A stretch of DNA of 64,000 nucleotides from Halichondria panicea. Its lineage: Eukaryota > Porifera > Demospongiae > Suberitida > Halichondriidae. This document shows, piece by piece, positions 51,560 to 64,000 of the stretch. The translations under genes were made by a program, and so were the position numbers. Where the stretch lies: the NCBI RefSeq assembly GCF_963675165.1, contig NC_087380.1, positions 3,153,803 through 3,217,802 of the forward strand, in the 5' to 3' direction. The notes under the pieces are model-generated. The model had not been told where the DNA came from. It was given only the letters and a program-made list of their open reading frames with translations, and did no database searches. Positions within the stretch are counted from its first letter, which is position 1. Every line of letters begins with the position of its first letter.

Positions 51560-54500
51560 ATGGCTGCTAGGGGGGTCACAGAAGAGGAGGGAAAGAGACC
51601 TAAAGGTATGAAGCTTAGCCTATACACGTTATAATTGTACTCTATGCTTTTAGTTCTGTTATTGATCATTCCAAGTACTAAATGTTTTATAGTCCTTTAC
51701 TCTGTCACGTCAACATTCCGTACAAGGAAAGTATTTCACTGTGCCCAGCTCTAGATGCTGCAATTCATGATTGCTTTGTATTGATGGTATTTGGTTCTGA
51801 CCTTCGAATTTAATACGAACATGTGCGTACAATGTAGCTACATGAAAATGGGTGATAAACAAATGAACAGTGAGCGTTATTAAATTTTGTACATAATTCC
51901 CAAATACCCCAGTTTGATTCTTGTCTGTGATGTTAGCTACTATTGTCTTAGAAATTGCACCATCACCATGTCTACTAATAAACATAAACAAAAGAGCCCT
52001 TTGTTATCCAAATATGATTGCCCCAATGTTATTTACAGTGGTTAACACCCCCAGGGAAGATATCATTAAAAAAATTCCATTGTTGTACAGGAACTTCTAG
52101 TGTGGGTCCACGACCTGACAGGAAAAAACTGGACAAGAGTGTGGAAGCCATTGGACGGGCCATTACTGACAAAGAGACCAGCCTGGTATCCTTTTACCTC
52201 AATTATATAAAGCGGTGTGAAATTAATCCCTTCAGGATGTCACACAATTATGTGTTTGTTTAGAACGTAATCTACAATTCGTATACTAATACTAATAGTA
52301 TCCTGCACATGCCAAAAAAACAGAACTGATACTGTCTCTAGATACGTACATAATAATGTATATAAATTATGCAGGATCCGATGTGTCCCAAATCTGATCA
52401 TGCAGCTAGCTAACACTTTGAAGCTGTGTTGTTTCTATATTACATGTAGTTCCAACATAGTGTTTATCCTATTGTGCTTATGAATGTCCGTGTTGTCGCT
52501 GTGGAATTACTGACAGATGCTGGTGCTTGTCACAGTCAATATCTATAATTACGGAAGCCAAAATATCCCTAATTTGGGCCATGCAGGATATAGCATGCCT
52601 TTGTCAGATTTTTTTGTGTTGCATCAGCAATAGCTGTTTACTGCTATGAAAACAATGAGTCTTTTGTGAGGCTAAAAGGCTCAACCTCTTGTGGTAAAAA
52701 GTTGTCAACAAAATTGGTTGAACAACATATGTAGTGAAGTGATTGTGCTTAATTTTAGTGTGTGCGAGAGTATACATGTATGTTCCTTGACTGTGGATAC
52801 AGAAATTGATATCCTGGAACCCCACTCAAAGTCTGAGTGCAGAGCTAGCCCAATTGACAAGCCACCTATCGGAGGCTAAAGAAGAAAAGAAGAACAACAC
52901 TATCCAGGTGGAGAAGATTGAAGTGGAAATTCAGAGCCTCGGTGCTGATGTCATCAAAAAGGTGAATGCCTATAAATTTCTTATCGTGTATGCACCTTTA
53001 AGTACGGTGAACCATGTACTCTAAAATTTCTTTTTTGTTATTCTATAGAAAAGCGATGCAAGTACTCTGATAGCTGGAGTGAGACACAAGACAGAGGAGA
53101 AAATTGACGAGGCTATCAGGTGGGTGGTAGCCAGGGTTACGACGTTACGTCATAGTTTTAAGAAATTGGGATTGTGCCATGCCTTAATGTACTCGTGCTT
53201 CTACATGTATACTTATAATTATGTAGAGCCGATTCAAACAGTTTATATCTACACATAATATACAAATGTAGCTACTGTATGTACCTTGTACTCTACACAT
53301 ATCCTTTATTGTACTCTCTGATCTGATGCTCCATTACCATACCTCTCTGTTCTTCCTCACACAGTAAACTAGAGGTTCAGTTGATTACGAGGAAATACTC
53401 TGCTCCTCAGGAGAGGAACATCCAACACGAGATCACCACTCTCACCAACTCTAAGAAGAGGCTGAGGTACGGCTTGAGGCTTGGATTTGTGTAATCTCTA
53501 CTGCACCTCATTGTGTCGCATATTTTTGCTAAGAAATACCACATTTACAGTATGTATACTGTAATCATACATATACATGTCTGTCCTCCTCCAGGGCCTA
53601 TTATCAGTTGAAGAGTGAGATTGAAGACATGAGAACAAGACAGGAGTGTCTCAGAAAGAACAGAGATGTGAGTTATTATTCAACTGTCCCCTAATATCAT
53701 GTTGTTGCATTGCCTTTTGTGAGCAAATGACCTCATAACTCCACTCTAGTCAGTCTACTTGTGATGTATTGAGGCTACTGTATTGTGGTTACTGTTACGA
53801 ATTACTAGAGTATTTTGCGGGTGATTGCAATTGAGCCAAATGAGCAGAAAATTTAACCCTTTGCGATCTAACTATTGCGTTTTGGCAAGTATCCTGTGTA
53901 TTTACCAGTACTAATTTATTTACCAGTTTTGCGACACTCACAAACTAATACAGTATGTTGTACATTACTATAAATTTAAGTAAAGGTATTTTCCACAGGC
54001 TCTGTATCGGTCCAACGGGAGTCTGAGGGAGAGGATAGGGTCGTTGAAGGACCGCTCGACTGAGAAGAAGTTGGAGATGGATCAGCTCAAGGAGATGAGG
54101 AAAGAAGCCTTCTCTCGCAAGGACGCCATTGAGAAAGGTGGGTATATAGTTGTTAATACTTTAAAGCTTTGCCCACATTTATTCTGTCTACATTTACTAG
54201 GGTGATGAAGCAAGCAATTTGCAAACCCTACTGGCAGTATTATAAATGTTAGGAATTATAAGTGTCACTATAATATTATACCTAGACGCAACATGCATCA
54301 TATCCTCTTTTAGCATAATTGTCTCCCTACAGAGATCTATGATCTGAAGCAGCAGCGTCGCCAGCTACAAGACGAGTTTCGTGCTGCACAGATGCTCCAC
54401 TCCCAGGCGGCCAATGAGGAACGTGTGAGAGAGGTGGAGCGCCACACTGAGAGCAGGAGGGAGGAGAGGCTTGCAAGGCGGAGAATGTGAGTGACTGAAT

Positions 54501-56220
54501 TTATGCTGAATTGCTATATACATGTATTGTGTGCTAAAATAATGTCATGTGTATTTATATTTTGTATGGGTTGCGGGAGGAAGTGTTTGTACCTTGTAAA
54601 GTTATCCCCCTGATTATTGTGGCAAAAAATTGCACTTGCGGGAGGAAGTGTTTGTTTTAAAAGTACCTTGTAAAGTTATCCCCCTGATTATTGTGGCAAA
54701 AAAAAATGCACTTAGCACTTAGTTTTAGCTGCACCACCCCTCACGCACACACACAGCCTCCAGCAGGACCAGCTTCCTGTACCTCGTCCACAATACCTTG
54801 AGGAGAAGTTGACCTGCAACACTCTGATCTCCTACATTGAGAAGCTCTGTCTAAGCCACTCCTCCAGTGACGACGCTACCCTTAACTCCTCTCCTAGTCT
54901 CAGCCGACCCACGGTGGACCAATCTAACCCGTCTAGCCGACCTGGAGAGTTCCTACGACGTAAGGAGGATGAGAGAGGAGAGGTCCTCATACCAGCTGTC
55001 ACTCGTAGGAAGAGCAAGAGGGACAGGCGGAGACACACCGTGTCTTCCACAGTGAGTACCAAATAGCATAATCATTATTTTTGTTAGCAGGAGCTTGCTC
55101 TCATTTGTACATGTACAGTGTGATGTGCAAAGCATACTTATGAAGTTGTAGTTGTGACACTTTGTCTGTGTGTTTGGTGTTTATAGTGCTACACGCATGT
55201 AAGTGTGCCATGTCTGGCCTTTTGTTCCTGTACATGTACAATCATAATTATGTAATATACAGTGTGTGTACATTTAGATGATTGTTTCTAGTGTATACTC
55301 AGGCGTATTTTCGTGCCTGGTGATAGTCTGATACATGTAGTACCTAGGAAATACATGTACATGCACATGCAGTCATTAGATGCCCTTTTCACTCTACTTC
55401 TATCTCTCTGCAGGTTGGTAAGAGTCTAAACCACAATGCCGCCACGATCAGTCAGTTCAGCGTGATAGGGCTGACCCCTCCCTACTCCAGTCTGGACCTC
55501 CCGTACATCCGCACACAGCTGCACGAGAAGCTGGTGAGTGTATATACAATGAATAACGTGTATAAACCAACCTCTTAGCTAACACGGTTGAATACTATAA
55601 TTATGAGTGGCCATAAATATTTTGCTACCCGTACAACCAACTACATGACATGCTGTTCAGTCTCAACTGGTGAGGTGGCTTTGTCCCCCGGTTACTTCAA
55701 CTGTGGTACCACATGCATGATTATTATTTATTTAGTACATGTACTTTTTAGTAGCTCCAAGCATGACCAGTATATACACTAATCAATGCATGTATACTGT
55801 ACATGTACATGTATGTGTGTGTCACAAAAAGAAGTATAATTATTACCACTCACCCCCTCACAGACATTCTACGCCAGCAAGAGTCAGTCTGGTTTGGCTC
55901 CCGAGTCTGAGGCTGGTGACTCTGGAGTGGGCAGTATTGCATGGCCTGATGATACTGACCTGCACACTCCCCTCACAATCAGTCAGGAGGATATACCCAG
56001 CGAGACACTCTCACCAAGACGCTCCCTCACAGAGTCTAGTAATGGCTTCCCCCACAAGTCCCTCGCTCCTGAACAATCGTTGACTGACAGTCTGGTAGAC
56101 CAAGCTGCCTTGATTGCTAGTGGTCTGGTGTCCGCGTCATCGGTCAGTAGTAGTCTCACCACCCAATCTTCTACATCAAGCACTGTTGCCATGGTGGCAG
56201 CCAATGGAGTCGAAGAGTGA
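51560..56220 (+). CDS. Bfr1/nuclear-segregation-like coiled-coil protein
   Basis: Eleven exons: 51560-51605, 52091-52185, 52803-52961, 53049-53119, 53365-53466, 53595-53667, 53999-54137, 54333-54486, 54757-55051, 55414-55533 and 55864-56220, giving 536 aa. Residues from about 30 to 270 are charged coiled coil (LDKSVEAIGRAITDKE, EKIDEAISKLEVQL, QERNIQHEITTLTNSKKRLR, EIYDLKQQRRQLQDEFR). Then comes QYLEEKLTCNTLISYIEKL, a basic stretch RRKSKRDRRRH, and a Ser/Thr-rich tail. The helical part with its I-x-x-E-I-x-x-L-x-x-S-K-K-R pattern resembles yeast Bfr1, an mRNP and ER-associated RNA-binding protein, and related animal proteins; this is a judgement from memory, not a search. Intron 2 is U12-type. 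The role in this animal is unknown. Confidence 0.75.
52186..52802 (+). other. U12-type GT-AG intron in the Bfr1-like gene
   Basis: The donor reads GTATCCTTTT at 52186-52195, an exact U12 consensus. TTCCTTGAC at 52783-52791 is an exact branch-site consensus, with branch A at 52790 and the AG ending at 52802, 12 bases away. It joins TSL to KLISWNPTQSL in phase 0. Confidence 0.88.
54572..54712. repeat. Tandem duplication in Bfr1-like intron 8
   Basis: Two copies (about 54572-54636 and 54637-54712) of TGCGGGAGGAAGTGTTTGT, TACCTTGTAAAGTTATCCCC, CTGATTATTGTGGCAAAAAA, TGCACTT. The second copy has a short insertion. Non-coding. Confidence 0.85.
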
Positions 56221-56656
56221 GGTCATGTGATGGACAATTGTCGTGAATTGAACTCATGCCTGATTTTAACAGGTCTTTTAGCGTAGGTGTTATTTGTGTA
56301 CAACGGAGTAATTGGCTGCTTATTTTTATTCCCGACCAGTCAAGTATAAACAAACCCTTTATATTTGTGCAATTTCACAATATAGCCAAGTCATGTCATT
56401 AATTATCTCATCACCAAAGCTTATTTATAGGAGTCATTTAATTACTGTCATGCAGCTTTCCACTAATTATTATGTGTACATTTGTGACAAAATTTCACAT
56501 TTGTTTCGATTTGATCTTGATAATTTATTAATATCCAACCATCGATTTTTGGGTCAACTTATTCTGCACAAAATTTTATGAACATGATTATTATTGGATA
56601 TGTTAATTTCTTAATTAATTTGCAAAATTAAAGAGCTAGTCAGCTAGAAGAGCTAG
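56221..56656. other. Convergent intergenic spacer Bfr1-like/nardilysin
   Basis: 436 AT-rich bases between opposing stop codons. TTTATT at 56524-56529 would read AATAAA for the minus-strand gene. Nothing else was seen. Confidence 0.55.
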
Positions 56657-59567
56657 CTATATAGTCAGTTGATCATGAGACTGTGATGGATGTACAAACA
56701 GACCGGCCTTAAAGCTCTCCACACCCTCACACCCATCACAGGGTGCATCCTCACACACTCTCACAAGGGCCGCCCGAATGCCCTCAGAGGTTGGAGGGTC
56801 AACGGATGATTCGCCAGATGCAAGGTTTAAATATTCCGTACTGCATTGGAGGCAAATATTAGGGAGCATGGCTGTTGGGGTCGATGCTTTCGATCTCGTG
56901 ACCTCCTCTTCGCTTGAGTTGGCTCTGGAGACTTGGGAACGCTTGCAACCAGACACCACCTACAGAGAGGGATCATGTGATCACAACTAGCACACACATA
57001 TCACTGTAATTGTACCCCTGTGGGTAAGCACAGGAGCATTTACTCCAGGTATCATGAAGCCATTAATTGATGTAGAGGCTGTATTTTGAGGGGAGAGGTG
57101 CTACTAAAGAGCATATATATGTATATAGTAAACTGTAAACAGTATGCAGCTTGGCCGGTATAGCGAGGTGGCTGCATTTCAGAAAATAGCTGCGGCTAAA
57201 AAAACGACCATACCTCGAATCTAATGACTAATTTTGCGGTTCTGTCTCGAGGATAATGAATCATTATATATATGCTCTCTATTTATGAGTAATCTGCCAA
57301 ACCACACCCAAAATGTCATATCCGGCCGTAATAAACGTATAAAATTACATTGAAAACATAGTTTGGGGCAGCCAGTACTGGCCAGTGTAACGAAATAGTA
57401 AGTGGCCGCATTTCAGGGCGAGTTTTGTGCAGTAACATCTAAACCAAATGGCCGGTATATTGAAGGTGGTTCAGAGAGCCAAAATACTGAGAGTCTACTG
57501 TATATACATACATGTGTCCTTAACCAAGTACAAGTATCAAGGGCTGCATCAGAGGAGGGTGAAATCACTTGACCTTTGCTAATAAATGGATTTCTCTTCG
57601 TTTGCAGATTACTTCTAGCTACTTTTAGTGTCTGAACGCTATAATTTTATTTTTGCTCAGAAACAGAGATACAAGTCTCGAAAACACGCCGCTCATGATA
57701 TCGAGGCTAGTACAAGAGCACTGACTTGTGCTTGTACAATATCTCTGCTTCTGAGCAAAATTTGCAAAAATAAAATGTGATCCCCCTACAAAATAAAACT
57801 TACAGACACTAAAGGCTTGAAGTAATCTGCAAGTGTGTCAATTAGTGACCTTAACTAGCTAAGGTCAAGGGGTTCTAGCCCCCTTTGTGGGTGCACTAGC
57901 CTCTTGACCAAGATGGAGTGAAAGTGGGCGAGGCTGTATAATTATACGTATGACATTGTTTGGCAATGGAGGTTCTCCTTATCTCACCTTGACACTGAGC
58001 TTCCTGTAGTGTCTCCCCGGGTGAGTGTACCTGTGCAGCCAGTCGAGCACCTCTTTCTGACTCACACTCTCCAGCTCAGTCGCCAGACGCTCCAGGATAT
58101 CGTAGTCATAGTCACAGAGGAGCACCTCTGTCCAGTTCCTCAGCACCTCATCCTCTAGTGAGATATCAGGCTCTCGCTTCTCCTGGATCAGAGAGTCCAC
58201 CTGGGAAGTGGAGGGGGGGGGGGGGGGTGAAAATTACCAGAGTAAGATGTAACAAGGACATGCAACCCCAAAATACGCTCTTGCAGTGCTGTGCCCAGAA
58301 GAGGTGGCTATACCATCCATCTCACACATTTGCCTCTTACGTACATGTAGTATGTAGGCCTAAAAGGTGGTTAATTTTGTGTCTAGAGGTGGTACCGACC
58401 AGTGTGGGCACATCACTGTGTATGTTGAAGGCTGATTGCAAGGGAGACTGTTGCAATCCATCCCACACATGTACATTGTATGTGTGACTACCTGGTCTTG
58501 GAACTGCTTGGGTGTCCAGGCGGTGAGCTCACTGTGGAAGTCGTGTACAAACTTGTCCATACACCCACTCGCATAGTCATCACTGTACGGAGAGGGGGAA
58601 AAGCACATTAATCATGTATTACTATCATATAAACATGTGACCTCTTTGTTTAAACTTAAAAGCAACCTAGTACTCCAATCAATGCTACAGATGTCTTGTC
58701 CCTGAGTGGTCGTGAATGTTGACCACTACGTATAATAGTTATGAACTACATGCACTGAGGGAAGCGGTGCATCTGCCAGAGGAGGGGAAACCCCCACCCA
58801 CCCACCCACCCACCTGAACTTGGTGGCGTGAGTGACGAGTGTGAGTGAGAGTCCTAACACTCCGTGTGTGTTGTGCTCCTCAATCCTCACCTCGTATCTG
58901 CAATGGTGGTGGAGAGAAGTCATACTTGAATGTATGGGTCGGTAGTAAGGGATGCATGCATACAGTGGTGTAGGAAGATATTTTGACAAAGAGGGGGGCT
59001 ATGACTAGTAATACAGTGCTGAAAATTACACTGAACAAATATACACGTGTATGAACCTCCGGAGCCACCGTGGTTCTTACACCAATAACGTACATGTACA
59101 ATGTACGTGTTTCCCTTACCCTAACTGTTGCTTGGTTCTCAGCTCGTTGAAGCAAGGCTCATTCATACATTCCTGTACGCAAATTGAGGCAGAGAGTGTA
59201 AAGCAACTAAACAATTGCTGGGGTTGCATTGGCAAAATGAGCAAAACATTATATTCCTAGCAATTATCAAGCATGCATTGTTATAAAGCCATTAGCCATT
59301 AGCACTGGCAGGTTTCCTGTACTACAATGAAGGTGACTCACAGACAAGAGCTCTAAGATGGCTGCATCTCTCGTGGTTCTTTGGCAGCACTGTGTGGTGG
59401 AGTGGGGGGAGGGGGAGGGGGGGTGACTAATATGGGTACTATAGTTTAGTCATAGTGTGGTACCTGGTAGTAGTCAGTGAGGACAGTGCAAGTTGAATTG
59501 GTGTTCTTGTTGTCAAGGCGATAACAGACGTTGGTATTAGATGGTAACTGCATTGTACGAGGTTTGA

Positions 59568-59621
<54 letters not shown>

Positions 59622-62600
59622 GCCCGGGAGGTGTATTAAAAGATGCTGTACGTGTGAGTGTAAATTGTACATAATATGAGTTGATTGGCGGAACAAACAA
59701 TGAGCTACTATTATGTTGTCAAACAAGCATGTAATAAAGTCATACAGTCTCTCCCGTGTTCAATTTTTATTATTTAACAGTCTTGTAGCTCAGGCATGAT
59801 TTGGTAAGGGGTCGTCGTTATATAAAACACATACATGTAGCATTAGAATCCCTACGTAGTACCTTAAGGTGACATATTTTCGCGTGTGCTATTTCTGCGA
59901 ATGAGAGTAAAATCGCAAAAATTAGTACTCGCAAATAAATGGCTGCCCTCTTGTTTAATGTATCCAGATTGACATTTCGCAAAAAATTATACTAGCAAAA
60001 TGTACAAAACTGTAAAAACGCAAACAAATCTACCTGTGAAAATATGTCACCTTAATTAAGGTATACAGGCAGCTCGTCCTCGGGCTTGTACAGTACATGT
60101 ATATTGCATTACAAACAACTTGGTCTTACGCTATACATGTACAGTATCTATTACATACATACAGTGTCAGTAATGAATTACATGTACAATTCGGAGTAGC
60201 TCACCTTTGCCTGCACATCACTGGGTAGTGGATCATAGTCTATGTGCTCAGTCAAGAAGGTCATCATCGACAACGCCTCCTACACACACAAATGAATTTT
60301 AGGTAAGTTGTGGACCGAGTAATGAATATGCGTGTAAGGTTGACAGTGACCACACTGACCTTGGGGGTGATGTTCCCCTGAACAAGAGCCTCCACAAAAA
60401 GTTGGCGCTTAAACTGATCCACAAACTCCTGAATTAGGCAACAAATGTATATGTAGTAGAGTACGGAACAAATATACAGTATGGCACAACCACTTAACAC
60501 GAGGACATTGCCCTCCCTTACCATGAGTGCTGCTAGTGTGAGGTGGTCTAATGCATTGAGCTTCTCCTGTGTTGTCCAGTGGCAGTACTCCAACACCTTC
60601 AGGCGATTTATCCTGTCAAATGATACACGTAACTACATTAAGTTTTCGAATCGAAATTTCCACGATATAAAACCCATGTGTACTTCACTCACTTGCAGAG
60701 TTTCTTTGGTTTGAGTAGCTGGTTTTTCAGGCTCTTCCTTCTTTGCTCCTGCAAGGGAATGCAAAATAAACGGTAGTAAGATCTGATTTTAGTAACTGGA
60801 AACCAACCACGCACCTTGGCTGTCTTAAAGGTTTCCTCATCAGTCGCAAAGTCAGCCAGATATTTGACCAGCTCTTGAAACAGCAGCTGCAAAGGACTAT
60901 GTCAGTATTGAACTACCCTCATGTGAACAGGTTTAGAATAATCGTACTTGTAGGTGATACAGGTTTACATGTACAATCATGTAGTTGGCCTTCGGGGGCT
61001 ACAATTAGTGTATCAGTATTAGCTGAGGATATAGCTACATGTACATATGAGTTTGACAGTCTTCAGGCAACTATTAGACTGAAAGGAGTGTCACACTAGA
61101 CAACCCCACCCTCGTGCCACTCACACCCATCTTGTGGTTGAATCCGTTGATTGTGAGAGCCACTCCAGAGTTGAAGATCTCCAGGGAGTGCTCCAACTGG
61201 GCCACTGAGGCATTGTACGCCACTGCTGTCATGTTGCGACCATAGATGTTGAGGAAGATATGCATCAGGTTGGAACTGGGGTCAGGAAGAGATGGTTTCC
61301 ATAATCTAACAATGACCTAGTGTCTACAGCTGCTACATTGTACATGTAAACACGAAACTAGGTAAATTACGTCAGCATTGTTTTGACCACACACAGCCAT
61401 AGGAAATACGTGTTGTGTGTACATGTGTGTACTCACTTTTCACTCTGAATAGAGAGAGGAGTCTTGAAGATCAGGCATACCCAGGCTGTGTTGTGTGACA
61501 GTGGACATAGGGTTCAGGGTTCAGGGGATCATGCACACACACTCACCTAAAGGGCAATCCTCAACACCTTTCTTGTACCAGAGTTTGTACTTGGGGCACT
61601 CTTTGATCACCACAGGATACTGCACACACACAGAGGATACAAAGTAATACAGACGCACGTACTTGTAGCAACACTACTGCTCTGTGTCACTGTGTGGCAT
61701 TAATGGATAATTAATCTATTTGACCTTCGTGGGTGGGGAGCCAGGGTCTCCGGTTGAGAAGTCAGTGGCAATGAACAAGTTAGGACTAGGCAGGTGCAGG
61801 TCTGGATGGAGCTCTAGATCTAGAATACAAGTAGTGAATTAATGCCAAACTAGATAACATATCTTACTTTGCCATTTTGTCTTTCAGTCAGCAGGAATGT
61901 CTGCATAAAACGCATACAAACTAGAAGCATATACCAGTGATTTGACTAATTCCCCCCACATGCACTCTCCTCACACCCACATCCATCACTACACCCTCCT
62001 CACACCTATGCCACACCCCCTCACCTTCGACACAGTAGCGTGTCCCGAACCACCTCTCCTTAAGCCGACACTGAGCAGTGTAGGTGGGAGACAGTGTGAT
62101 GATGTTGACTCTGTCAGGTGTGAAGTGGGATAAGACGATGGTGATGATGGCTGGCTCGTACTCATAGAGCAGGTAGTCACCAGTCAGGTAGTGCTCCACT
62201 GGATACAACTGTACGAGATGACAGGGACATTATTGACACATCACTTGATTTAGCTCTTCCAGCTTTCTACAATGTACATGTAGATCGAGGACTAAACGCA
62301 AGTAACCGTAAATATGATAAGTGAGCTACTGTACATGTAAGCTGCTAGCACATAACCTGACCCGAGATCCCGCTAGAAAATTGCGAAACAAAACCTAAAT
62401 TTGTGTGCTAAATGATGGCTTCTGGCCCAACACACCTCCATGCTCTCACAGAGAGCCTCCACAAAGTCGATGGGCTCCTGCTCCTCTCTGAAGTCAAATT
62501 CATTCTTGGAAATCCCCTGAATCTCACGAAACACCCTGCAAGGCAATAATTGATCAGATACAGTGAATGCACAAGCAGTAATAACTGTTACTGAAACAGT

Positions 62601-63958
62601 AGTAGTGGAGTACTAGACTGTAGTCATTAGTGCTACGTATTGAACTATCACTACTATCCTGCTACTATAGACAGCGCACACGACACGTACTGTACCTACA
62701 CACATCATGACATGTACCTTTCCTGTGGGCCAACAACTTCCGTGAGCATCTTTATGTACTGGAACACCAGCGTGATACACTGCACACAGAGAAAACCAAA
62801 GTCTGTTATATATACACTTGTGCACGTGCAACAATGCCAGCAGATACATGTACTACTGTACTACTGATATGTAGTCCAGTTGACTTTTGGACCCACTGCC
62901 CCACCCTAGCCCTACAGACACCACCACCCTTAAACTTGCATAATAACACCTGACCTTACTCAATGCTTACAAATGTAGGACTCACCAGGAAGATAGATTC
63001 CAATCCTTGATCCTGATTGTGTGTGTGTATGCGTCAGTATAATTATATCATAAACTTTGTACGGGAAGTACATTGTGAAAATACCAGTGGAAAGTTGAGT
63101 GGTAGGATTTTAGAACTATTGTGTGATCATCACAGTAGAAAACAATACAGTCTATAAAGGGCACACCAACACAGTGGGTGCAACATAGAAGTAGCCTGCT
63201 AACACAGGTTGAAATACAGTCATACAGTCTATGCTACACTATGGAGACTTTATAGGGTGTACATGTATGAACCTAGATGTATTACAGGCTTATAATTATG
63301 CTACTACGTAGAAAATGATAACAAGTGCCCATCCCAACAGACTCACAGTGAGGGTGATGTCACAGGTGAATAGACTGAAGGCAGTGTTCCACTCGTATCC
63401 TGAGCCACTGTTACCAGCCACTAGGGCAGTGGCCAGGTTCCTGTGGGAGGGGCTAGTACTAATCATGTGCAGATTGAGTGTGCGTGATACCTTTTCTTGA
63501 GCTCAGCATACACACTTCCCTCTCCCTCGTGTCCTAGCAACCAGGATAAATATTCCACTGGCTTGCTCCTACATTTAAACATTTCGTTAAGAACAGTTAA
63601 TCAATACGTATAAGTACAACACATGATTTGTCTGTTAGTTAGTTACATGAAGTACGTGTATACGTACATTAGATGTAGTCATCAATGCATTAACACATTG
63701 TAAGAATGCTGTATTTGCATTTTATTAGGCAGGGGTATCATCTGCTAGATTGTAGGTGACTAACCCGTAGTGCTCCATCAATGGTGGTAGTGCCCAAGTG
63801 AGCCTGAGTTTGTGAGTATCCTTCACCGGGACCACCTTATAGAGACGAGCAAACGTGGCCTCATTAAACACATCCTGGGAAAAGAATTAATTGCTTGAAA
63901 CTTACAATTGAGTCATTTACGTACCTTATTGTCCGACATCAGAGGTACTTCCAGTCCA
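56657..63958 (-). CDS. NRDC: Nardilysin-like M16 metalloprotease, C-terminal two thirds (5' end outside window)
   Basis: 24 minus-strand exons, right to left: 63958-63925, 63874-63765, 63568-63491, 63440-63347, 63012-62986, 62779-62718, 62535-62436, 62208-62025, 61819-61725, 61619-61547, 61485-61437, 61275-61125, 60886-60815, 60748-60693, 60612-60522, 60428-60360, 60279-60205, 59568-59464, 59389-59342, 59172-59120, 58897-58814, 58582-58492, 58200-57988 and 56959-56657; about 772 residues, phases consistent. It aligns with human NRDC: LTWALPP, YLSWLLGHEGEGS, LTGDYLLYEYEP, LKERWFGTRYCVE, LHLPSPNLFIATDF, GFNHKMGLLFQELVKYLADF, QLFVEALVQGN, EPCFNELRTKQQLGY and GVLGLSLTLVTHATKF. GFNHK rather than GYNDK favours nardilysin over insulin-degrading enzyme. 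The catalytic HxxEH domain and the acidic insert would lie beyond 64000. The last exon encodes a Cys/Ser-rich tail unlike the human C terminus. Confidence 0.9.
57602..57832. mobile_element. Foldback element in the last nardilysin intron
   Basis: Inverted arms: TTGCAGATTACTTC, TTTTAGTGTCTG, TTTATTTTTGCTCAGAA and CAGAGATA at left match, in reverse, TATCTCTG, CTGAGCAAAA...AATAAAAT, CAGACACTAAA and GAAGTAATCTGCAA at right. About 231 bp, with a middle part rich in CTTGTAC words. Non-coding. Confidence 0.75.
59571..59618. repeat. GT microsatellite beside a nardilysin splice acceptor
   Basis: About 24 GT units. On the minus strand this is (CA)n running directly into the acceptor CACAG of the exon 59568-59464. 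Confidence 0.95.
59860..60063. mobile_element. MITE-like element in a nardilysin intron
   Basis: The left end TACCTTAAGGTGACATATTT and the right end GAAAATATGTCACCTT.AATTAAGGTA are inverted repeats of 22 or more bases. The interior is rich in CGCAAA/TTTCGC words. 204 bp, non-coding. Confidence 0.8.
63142..63258. repeat. Dispersed repeat copy in a nardilysin intron
   Basis: Carries GTAGCCTGCTAACACAGG, TTGAAATACA and CTATGGAGACTTTATAGGG, as in the copies at 20685-20835 and, reversed, 2282-2439. Confidence 0.5.
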
Positions 63959-64000
63959 CTACAGAGTACAATATAAGAGGTACATGTACGTATATACACA

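Noticed and set aside
57124-57505. Another inverted-repeat element in the last nardilysin intron
   Set aside because: Both ends carry CCGGTATA and GTAxxCT-like words, but the pairing is too weak to claim borders.

Overview
This is a window of animal nuclear DNA. It carries spliced genes with short GT-AG introns, metazoan proteins (caveolin, RICTOR, CFAP57, TOPORS), TATA boxes, a nuclear tRNA gene and many small inverted-repeat elements. Compact genes, AT-rich non-coding DNA full of TAATTATA and ACATGTACATGT words, and proteins that align to human ones but with sponge-like divergence suggest a demosponge. That placement is inference; only the metazoan nature is firm.

Layout, left to right: CFAP57 (minus, 3' end cut off by the window edge) lies head-to-head with an intronless RUVBL1. 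NDUFB9 (minus) lies head-to-head with an 81-residue membrane protein. A steroid 5-alpha-reductase-like gene (minus) lies head-to-head with the RING ligase TOPORS. RICTOR (26 coding exons, 1698 aa) fills 14.1-35.7 kb. Its introns hold a caveolin gene, a gene for a small secreted cysteine-rich protein, a tRNA-Gly(CCC) gene with a decayed second copy, and several inverted-repeat elements. TRAPPC5 (minus) follows, then a gene-poor 3.9 kb gap, then MTAP (minus). MTAP lies head-to-head with a broken SLC2-type sugar transporter. The calcyphosin-like EF-hand gene CAPSL, a Bfr1-like coiled-coil gene, and the C-terminal two thirds of nardilysin (minus, 5' end beyond the right edge) complete the window.

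The genes are unrelated housekeeping or signalling genes: cilia, chromatin remodelling, respiratory complex I, steroid or lipid reduction, ubiquitin/SUMO ligation, mTORC2, caveolae, vesicle tethering, methionine salvage, calcium sensing, mRNP/ER and M16 peptidase. They share short divergent promoters rather than a pathway. Exon borders were placed by hand from splice signals, reading-frame phase and recalled human homologues; phases close in every intact gene.

The most striking discovery is three minor-spliceosome (U12-type) introns with near-consensus donor and branch sites: an AT-AC intron that splits the codon of the zinc-binding histidine of the TOPORS RING finger, and GT-AG U12 introns in TRAPPC5 and in the Bfr1-like gene. 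Other notable points are a minisatellite in RICTOR that multiplies the 5' splice site about nine times, CA microsatellites abutting many 3' splice sites, nested genes, and a sugar transporter with three apparent lesions.
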